Below are positions 56,967 through 64,000 of a stretch of DNA of 64,000 nucleotides, piece after piece. Within the stretch, counting starts at the first letter, position 1, and every line of letters starts with the position of its first letter. Source of the stretch: Chiua virens. Lineage: Eukaryota; Basidiomycota; Agaricomycetes; Boletales; Boletaceae. The DNA lies in assembly GCA_019787685.1 (NCBI GenBank), contig JAHNUO010000004.1:62001-126000 (forward strand). The letters are read 5' to 3'. Below the pieces are notes generated by a model. It was not told the origin of the DNA. It saw nothing but the letters and a program-made list of their open reading frames with translations, and did no database searches. Made by a program: the position numbers and the translations under genes.

Positions 56967-58265
56967 ATGATGGCTAAACTGTTCGAGTCACTGGGCGAAC
57001 TTCAAGAAGGTGAGTGAGTCATATCTTCAAGGATCACCATCATGATGAACCAGTCACCAGGTCAAATGGGCGCAACATGTGCTTTCGGGCATTTTTTCAT
57101 TTCCACACAGCACCACTTCCATTGGATGTGGTCATTTTCTATACACGAGGCGTGGGGTAAGCAACGCCGTGACCATAGATATAGCACCTCGAGGAGGGTG
57201 ATCCCACTCACTGGCACACCCAGAAGTCTTCTTGCCGCCTCCTTCTGAACCCCCACAACCCCGACTCCCACCCCCTCGTTATTCATTAAAATGACCTCCA
57301 CTAGTGAACAGGTGAGCACAACGGTGACCTCTTAGGATCGTTCAATGAGTCGCCACTTGACGAATACTCCAAGTACTACTGCGAGTTTGAACCCAATCCT
57401 GCAGAATATGCGGAGGATGAGTACGACCCCACAGAAGATGCTGAGGACGGGTGCGATCCTATAGAATATGCGGAGGACGGAGGGGATCCTGTTGAACCCG
57501 CGGAGCCCGGATTTCACCATCCATGCGACGACGTTGGTGCCCAACTGGAAAATTCTGGAGGACCGGACGCCATGAAAGGAAAAAAGGTCAGCCATTACTA
57601 TTTATGCGAGTTTCATTCTGAACAACGGACACACATCCTAGAATAATAAAGAAGGCTCGAAATTGCCGATTCAGGCTTTTTTCGCTAGCTACGCTCCTCT
57701 GTTTCAATACAATCCCACCGCGTCCTCGTCATTGGAGTTTTACCGTCTCTGCGACCAGTTTGGTTGGCACAGAAAACATCCGGAAAGGCAAAGTGTCCGC
57801 CAGAGGTTCGACGACGCTCTCGTGTTACAATTCAACACGATCTATGGGACGAAGACCAAAAATCTCAAAAGCTGGAAAAAATTATGTCGCGTCATGCATA
57901 TAGAGCCTGTTCCAGGAAATATGAGAGCCTGTCGTAAGGTAAGTTGTCGTTATTCCCAATTTCTCTTCCTGATGACTCGTGCTCAACGACTGGAAACCTT
58001 GGGTCATTACCAGGCAGTGCGCGCGAAATTTGTGAACCTCGTTGACCTCGTCGATGCGAACAACAGCCCCATGAAAGTTGGCTTGTTCGAGACCGAGCGT
58101 CAGCTCGGTGCATACACGCTCTCAACAGGAAAGTTCTTCCCTGGGGAGAACGCCCACGCGGGAAAGTTGTTACAACACCTACACCTCCGGCGGCAAATCG
58201 TCCACCCTCGGGGTAACGGTCCCCCTAATTCCCGCCCTCGCAAGGACACAAAGGGACGCCGCTAA
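56967..58265 (+). CDS. Tandem paralogue 3
   Basis: Third copy, with a shorter acidic exon (one repeat fewer, about 57,345-57,560), FYRLCDQFGWHRKHPERQS, ALVLQFNTIYGTK, VNLVDLVDANNSPMKVGLFE and TGKFFPGENAHAGKLL, ending RKDTKGRR. The downstream sequence diverges from the other units after about 58,560. Confidence 0.7.
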
Positions 58266-58560
58266 AAGAGGATTCCCACCTCCATGCTGTTTTGTCATCA
58301 TGAGATGGAGCTCCGCCTTTAGCTATTGCAACTTATGTTTTGGTGTGCTATGTTTCTTCTATTTGTTTTCTTAGTATGTGTTCCTGTACGATCACGCTGG
58401 CCGACTTTCATGTATTTAAGATATTGGAAAACTCAGAATTGCCATTGCATTGACGTCCTCATCACGCGTCCCAGCCGTGGGGATGCGCAGACCAACATTT
58501 CTCTGATCAGAAACTCACTGGTCCATGATCCAGCACAGTTGGCATGATTTAACCGGCGAA

Positions 58561-58822
58561 AGTCCATGTCATATTCACCAACAAGTTTATTAGCCTTTCA
58601 AGTTGTGAAATGTTGTATGCACCTACGATATAATCGTGTCTCTTGTTCGAGAGGAATTCAACCAGCGGTCGCAGTTCATGCACATGTATTGGCCAAACAC
58701 ACAACCGCAGACTTCTGTTAGATTATCGGATACATTGAACAGTGTCACATACATAGTGTCTCAGACTGATTCGGAATTGCGTTCGCAGAACAAGTACTTA
58801 TAACGCGCAGCAAGCGTGAGCA
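58561..58822. other. Gap between tandem array and TRP4
   Basis: No feature recognised; marks the end of the segmental repeats. Confidence 0.4.
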
Positions 58823-59967
58823 TCACTTTCCTTGATTCGCGACGCTCGCCATCGCTGTCTGCCCAGCTTCCCGGAACGTCTCCAACGCCTTCCAAGCCGC
58901 CCCCGACACAATACTCTCCCTCGCCAACCGTACCCCATCCTTGAAATCCACCGCTACCCCAGCAACCACCAACAACGCCGACGCGTTCATCAACACAAAC
59001 TCGAGAATCGGCGTCATCGCCTCCGACACCGCCTCCCCCTCAGTCAACAACCCTCTGAACGTCGCCGCATTCGCCCGCGCATCCCCGCCGACCACCGCCG
59101 CGAGCGGGTGCGTGCCCAGTCCAAATTGCGCCGGGTGCAACACGCCCTCGACAATCTCGCCCGCGGTGAGCGTCCACACGTACGTCTCCCCCGCACAGCT
59201 GATCTCGTCGAGGCCTTCGGCGCCACACACGACCATGGCGCGTATCACCCCGGCTGCTTTGAGCGATTGGATAAACGGCCGTCCGAGCTCGCGTTCGGCG
59301 ACGCCGAGGACCATGCCACGAGGACGGGCGGGATTGACGAGGGGGCCGATGACGTTGAAGAGGGTGCGGAAGGGGAGAGATTTGCGGTGGGGCGCGATGA
59401 GGGCGAGGGAGGTGTGGTAGTGTGGGGCGAGGAGGAAGGTGAACGGGATGCGCGGGATGGGAGTAGGGGGGGATGTTGGGGGGACGAAGACGCAGTCGAG
59501 CGCTTGGAGGAGGTCAGCGGAGCCTGAGGAGGACGTTGATGCGCGACTACCGTGCTGGGGTGGGTGGTGAGGCGGTTCAGGAGGGATGTTGGACGGCTTA
59601 CCTTGACGACTCGGGCGCCCGCGCCGGCCGCGACGATGGCGGCAGTCGTGCTGACGTTGAATGTATTGTGTCCGTCGCCACCGGTGCCGACGATGTCGAC
59701 CACAAAGTCCTTGTCCTCAGCTTCGATGGCTGTTTTGAGTGCACGTGAATGGAGTAGATCGGCAGCCGCTGCCAGGTTTTCCGGACGCCTCTCTAGCCTG
59801 TGGATATGCATCGCAGCCAGGAAGGCACCAATTTGTGTGGGGGGGACAGCATCGGGTGTAAAGAGGTGTTGGAGGGAGAGTTGGAGGTCGTCTGGGGTAA
59901 AGAGCTCGGGTGTCTTGACGAGCTTTTCGAGCAGGAATTTGAACTTGTCGGACGTGTACTCTGTCAT
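58823..59967 (-). CDS. TRP4: Anthranilate phosphoribosyltransferase
   Basis: Predicted 365-aa enzyme of tryptophan synthesis: anthranilate + PRPP gives phosphoribosyl-anthranilate. Two exons, 59967-59602 and 59554-58823, with a 47-nt phase-0 intron. The glycine-rich PRPP/Mg loop GTGGDGHNTFNVSTT (about residues 93-107) and the post-intron HGSRASTSSSGSADLL are diagnostic; NVIGPLVNPARP and GAEGLDEI follow. Length matches the fungal enzymes. HIS1 lies 175 bp upstream in the same orientation, another PRPP-using enzyme. Start choice: the first ATG upstream of the conserved N-terminal helix, MTEYTSDKFKF. Confidence 0.95.
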
Positions 59968-60142
59968 AGCCGTCGGTGGTGGAATCTATATCTGACCCTC
60001 TCTCCGCTGTTTGAGTGTAGCGTCAACATGAAAGCATGCCGGCCTTACCTGATTCTGGATAATCAGTATAATATGGATGCCGAGTGGTAATCGATGTTAC
60101 AGCCTTTTGATTGTGGCTCGTAAACAAGCCATGGTGAATAGA

Positions 60143-61346
60143 TCACACACGGCAGTTATTCAAACTATAGATCAATATATCTTTTGCCCCGATCTCAACC
60201 AACTCGTCCATCACTCTCGCGCTTTCCTTCTTTTCCACCATCGCACTCACATCTACCCAATCAGTCTCATCCAATGGACTAATCGTCGGTCCCCTTCGTC
60301 CAGGTGTGATCTGAACGGCACCTGGCAACGCATCTCGAGAAATATTGTACGAACACAAGACGTATTTCTCAGCGGCTACCACACCTGCGATGCGGCTTGC
60401 GATGCGATTGATCAGAGGTGTATGATCAGCGCGCGAGGGCGTGTTGGACTTGATCAGAACCGCTTCCGTCTCGAGAACCGTCGCGACGGCATGCAGTCCC
60501 GCCGCACGCATGGTATCGCCCGACTCTGTGTTCGCGTGTAGGTCATCCAAATCCAGATCGGGAATTCTTTGAGGCGTTGACACGTACCCACGAGATCCAC
60601 TGAGAGGTAAAACAATCATCCATCAGTCATTGGTACCCCCTTTTCCGCCGGTTCTGACTCACCGATCCCATCTGCCAGTCCCAACGCACACGCCGCCTCC
60701 ACGCTCCCCCCAATGTACTGAATCTTGGTCCGCTGCTCGCCGACGAGCGCCAACTGGTCGTCCAAGTTTGAGAAATACTCGCCCGCGAGCACTTCGAAGC
60801 TCGTGACGACGCGTTTCCCGGCGAGATTTTGTACGGAATGGATCGGCCCGCGTTCTGGCACTTGGACTTTCAATGCACATTTGCCAAAGGCAAGGCGCTG
60901 GACTTCGGTGACCTTGTCTTGCATTTTGGCTTCGAGGATGACGTCGTGACCGGTGATGCCGAGATCGACATTGCCATTGCCGACGAAGGAGGGGATGTCT
61001 CCAGCTGGAAGGAACACGCTTCGGAAATGAGACATGTAGCTTAGCAGCCTGAGCGGGGTAGCGAACACAGGGTGTGCTTACAGTGCAATCGGGTGGTTTA
61101 TCACGAGGCACACATCGAGACGATTGGATCGGCGAAACTGGATGTCCGCACCTGATGTGTTTTATCAGCGATCGCGTTCCTGTATGATGAGCATCGCGTA
61201 CCGGAAAGTAATTGCAAGCAGCGTTCGTGCAGTCTACCTGTTCACGGTGATCAACATGTATCAAGTCATGCGATCAAAAAGTTGCCTTTTTTCGGAATTG
61301 CAAAAAGCAATCGACCGTTGAGTGCTTCGACGTCTGGGAGTGGCAT
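60143..61346 (-). CDS. HIS1: ATP phosphoribosyltransferase (first step of histidine synthesis)
   Basis: Predicted 305-aa enzyme: ATP + PRPP gives N1-phosphoribosyl-ATP, feedback-inhibited by histidine. Six exons: 61346-61286, 61237-61202, 61151-61082, 61018-60663, 60599-60588, 60525-60143; total 918 nt in frame. Motifs: GRLLFAIPKKGRLHERC, GADIQFRRSNRLDV, VDLGITGHDVILEA, FGKCALKVQVPE, YIGGSVEAACALGLADGIVD, ESGDTMRAAGLH; the C-terminal regulatory domain ends KDILIYSLNNCRV. Two oddities: intron 1 (61285-61238) has a GC donor (GCAACT...ACAG), and exon 5 is only 12 nt, supplying residues of the GIVDLVESG phosphate-binding loop. Exon assignment rests on exact frame closure and on family motifs at each junction. 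Confidence 0.93.
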
Positions 61347-61380
61347 TGTTAACTCGACTCTGAGGGCATTGAGAATTTAA

Positions 61381-61470
61381 AGACTCACTCATATTATGGA
61401 CCAAGACTCCACAGATTCGAAGCCTGGCCGGCGTTATGAACTGAGAGTCACGATGGTCGAGTCAGATCGT
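61381..61470. promoter_or_regulatory. Possible Gcn4/Cpc1-type sites upstream of HIS1
   Basis: Minus strand TGAGTCT at 61381-61387 and TGACTC at 61459-61464 resemble the core TGASTCA bound by Gcn4/Cpc1 regulators of amino-acid genes. Short motifs; weak evidence on their own. Confidence 0.3.
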
Positions 61471-62923
61471 CACGTTGCGGCAAGACCACAGCCACAGCGT
61501 TAGATCTTTGGACGAACGTGTCTCACAACGATACTTAGCAGAAACTTGAAGTTTTTCATTGGACTATATGTGATCCATTTATTATTTCAAGTCAAGTCTC
61601 ACATTTAAGTCTGTGCTATTAGTAAATATGAATGCAGCCGTTGACTCTCATACGCTTTACTGCCCGTCCAAAGAGCGGCAGCAGATTGTAGCGACAAGGC
61701 TACTCTACATGAAGCTATATCTCTGCAGTTACACCGTCGGATCACAGCACGTTCGGCCCGAACTACTCAAGCTGGGCGTGCCCAATGCGTATTACTTAGT
61801 GTATGCTACCATATGTATGTATGTATACATCCATCCTGCGTTCTTGGTTGAATAACACACTCGGATCTCGTGGGGAGCGGAGCGGGAAGATAGAGACATG
61901 TCCGCAAACCACTACCTTGTGACGCACAAGAACTCTCTGAGTTGAATCGATGTGATGGACCGATGTTTTATTGTTCCTAGCGCATCTCGTCCATTACGCG
62001 TTATACCGAGGTCAACGTGAGACAATGCGAGGTATTATAGCGTGCTTCGATCTGTTTCTGGGCATCATTGTTTCCGGAGGTACCTCACACGCGCCAACTT
62101 GATGTTCGCCTCTGCCGACAGAGGAAACAGTTCGGTACGAGCATTCCTGCGTAAGGATTAAAATACCCTTGCGCAACGTATCGACGTTGTATCCTTCAAT
62201 CAGGAGTGCTGTCGACGAGTGTTAGTCACATTTTTTCGGCTGTGGAGGTGTTGTTCACGCCGGACTGGTGGGTTGCAGCACAGGTCTATGATACGGACAA
62301 GCGATTGAGCTAGGAGTGACATTTCGGGGTGGGTAATATCAGGGAGCTACTCACACCTCTCGTCAGCTCTCGCCTCGTCTCGCTTCGAATCGGCACCGGG
62401 TTATTTCAGTTTGGCAGGATAAAGAGAATAACACGTGTACGGTCCAAAACTTGGGATACGAAGATTGTCTGTTTGTGCGAACGTACTGATTGATGGGCCC
62501 GTGGCTATGATGGCAATGGCCTTTCAGAACTAGATCTTGACAGAGGATTGCGGACTAGCACAGGAGAAACTCCGGAGCTCTCACGTCAGAGGAGAGAAAC
62601 CTTGGCAGGAAGATGACGACGGTTACAAGACGAGAAAGGTCACGTCAGAGGGGGAACCTGACCTGTGGCACAATCGCCTGATGCGAGACGAGACACTACG
62701 CTCGAAGACCTAATTAAGCACGGTAGAATATTTATTACACTGGGTGAAATGGGGATGATCTCACTAGCTAGGTGTGATTATTTATTTTCCGAGGAAAGAC
62801 CAGCGGAGAGTCATCGGCGATGAAGATACCGAAAAAGGCAACATGCTCGGAGTAACTGTGAGATTGAAACTCCGACGTGTGTTAGAGATATGACGCGGCC
62901 CATTAGGAATTGAAGTGATCACG
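61471..62923. other. Long intergenic region
   Basis: About 1.45 kb with no gene I can support. It holds a short ATGTATGTATGTATAC microsatellite near 61,815 and scattered short frames. No tRNA or snRNA was recognised by eye. Confidence 0.45.
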
Positions 62924-63946
62924 ATGGACCCCACCCAACGACAATTCAATCCCTACACTGAAAATGGCGGTACCATTCTCGCCATTGCTGGCGCTGACTT
63001 TGCCGTCATTGCAGGCGACACGAGGCAGAGCGAGGGTTTTAGCATCCAGACGCGATATGCACCAAAGGTCTTTCGATTGTACGCGTCACTTTACTGTCTA
63101 TCGTCTATCGCGATTCACTCCCCCGACAGGACTGATCGTGCTGTCCTCGCCGTGAATGGCTTTTCAGCAGACGGAAACATGTTTGTCAAGAAAGTAAAGC
63201 AGCGTCTCGAGGTCCGTACACGTCCCTGATCCGCCAGCGTGTCCTCACCTTATGTTCTCTAGTGGTATCGCCATGCCCACTCAAAAGATATGCCTCTCCG
63301 TGCGATTGCACGGCTGATTCAGACGATGCTCTATGGTCGACGATTCTTTCCCTATTACGTGTACAACATCCTAGGTGGCATCGAAGAAGACGGTTCGTCA
63401 ACAAATGTTCTCTTGAATATACTCTTATCGCATGAAACATAGGTACTGGCGCGGTCTACTCCTTCGATCCGGTTGGTTCATACGAGCGTGAGGCATGCCG
63501 TGCGGCTGGCTCTGCACAATCGCTACTGCAACCGTTCTTGGACAATCAGGCATGTACAACCCCATGCACATCTCCGATTCTTCACCGATATGCATATTAC
63601 CCTGATTTTTGACGCCAAAACGATACAGATTTACTTCAAGAACCAGCAACCCGCACCGGGCACGTCGCATCCAGCACACTTGCCTCTCCCGACGGTTTTA
63701 GCGATTGTCATTGACTCATTCACGAGCGCCACGGAGCGCCACATCGAGGTCATTGCCCCTGATTTTTGGCCTACCCCAGTGCTAATTTTATCATGATAGG
63801 TCGGTGATGGTCTCGAAATGTATATCGTGCTTGCCAAGGGCCGAGGTGTGCAAGGATTGGAGAGCATCCGAGGTTTGCAAGAGCTCACAGTGACGGAGGA
63901 TGGGGAACGCGTGTTTGTCGTGCAGAGAGATCTGAAGAAGGATTGA
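62924..63946 (+). CDS. PRE7: 20S proteasome subunit beta-6 (Pre7/PSMB1)
   Basis: Predicted 246-aa non-catalytic beta subunit of the 20S core. Six exons: 62924-63078, 63130-63211, 63263-63392, 63443-63549, 63629-63748 and 63800-63946, exact frame to TGA. Motifs: [103 protein letters not shown]-terminal VQRDLKKD. Intron 4 (63550-63628) has a GC donor (CAG|GCATGT) and a normal AG acceptor; family alignment (LDNQ|IYFKN) requires it. The ATG at 62,924 gives [15 protein letters not shown], with no long propeptide, as in this subunit. Confidence 0.95.
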
Positions 63947-64000
63947 CCATGTAATTCAATGCACCGAATAGACTCCGCTTTTCATTACGCTGGCTGCAGC

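Larger units (their letters stand above)
49260..58560. repeat. Tandem segmental array, about 2.5 units of 3.7 kb
   Basis: Unit 1 runs about 49,260-52,980, unit 2 about 52,980-56,740, and unit 3 is partial (about 56,740-58,560). Units are highly similar over coding, intron and intergenic sequence. Each starts near GGCGACTTCCGA and carries a plus-strand gene; units 1 and 2 also carry a convergent minus-strand gene. Confidence 0.92.

Noticed and set aside
58832..59995. Long plus-strand frames over TRP4
   Set aside because: Antisense to a well-supported enzyme gene; high GC third positions create them.
61471..62923. tRNA or other structured RNA gene in the long intergenic region
   Set aside because: No A/B box pair or cloverleaf could be recognised by eye.

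Overview
This window is a fungal chromosome segment, most likely from an Agaricomycete (mushroom-forming Basidiomycota). Genes are split by many 40-70 nt introns with GTRNGT donors and CTRAY branch points. Several families are of the kind expanded in Agaricomycetes: an Spt5-like KOW protein, a membrane-anchored WD40 protein, an F-box protein, a serpentine membrane protein and a Tnp2/Plavaka-like transposase. The species cannot be named from sequence alone.

Left end (0.2-5.6 kb): two conserved genes converge, a HIT-family nucleotide hydrolase (six exons) and RPAP1, the RNA polymerase II assembly factor (two exons). A 671-bp foldback element with 297-bp arms follows. From 6.8 to 12.9 kb lie decayed copies of three housekeeping genes: a Kelch protein (KEL3/KLHDC4), an ISWI remodeller and condensin subunit CAP-G/Ycg1.

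A young Ty3/Gypsy chromovirus-type element (12,892-20,575, minus strand) with near-identical LTRs and a 5-bp target duplication sits in a block with no CpG at all (about 11.92-12.89 and 20.58-24.08 kb). Its gag-pol junction has a canonical -1 slippery heptamer, its pol has three in-frame stops, and pol runs on past the chromodomain into a 3' extension with a second zinc-knuckle-like motif.

The right half of the CpG-free block holds the strangest feature of the window. On the minus strand at 22,049-23,570, eighteen tandem units of about 81 nt each have the full anatomy of a spliceosomal intron. Neighbouring units are separated by exactly three bases. Those three bases vary freely while the flanking AG and GT are invariant.

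Middle (25.5-48.7 kb): an accessory region with a broken Tnp2-type transposase, an Spt5-like gene, a WD40/TM gene, an F-box gene, several lineage-specific genes and a BiP-like HSP70 relic. Three copies of a palindromic, CACGTG-rich repeat lie in promoter regions. Three genes here are built from tandemly duplicated exon-intron modules with phase-0 junctions.

Right end (49.2-64 kb): a tandem array of 2.5 units of about 3.7 kb carries three paralogues of one lineage-specific family plus a convergent partner gene. Then come conserved genes: TRP4, HIS1 (with a 12-nt exon and a GC-AG intron) and the proteasome beta-6 subunit (with a GC-AG intron).
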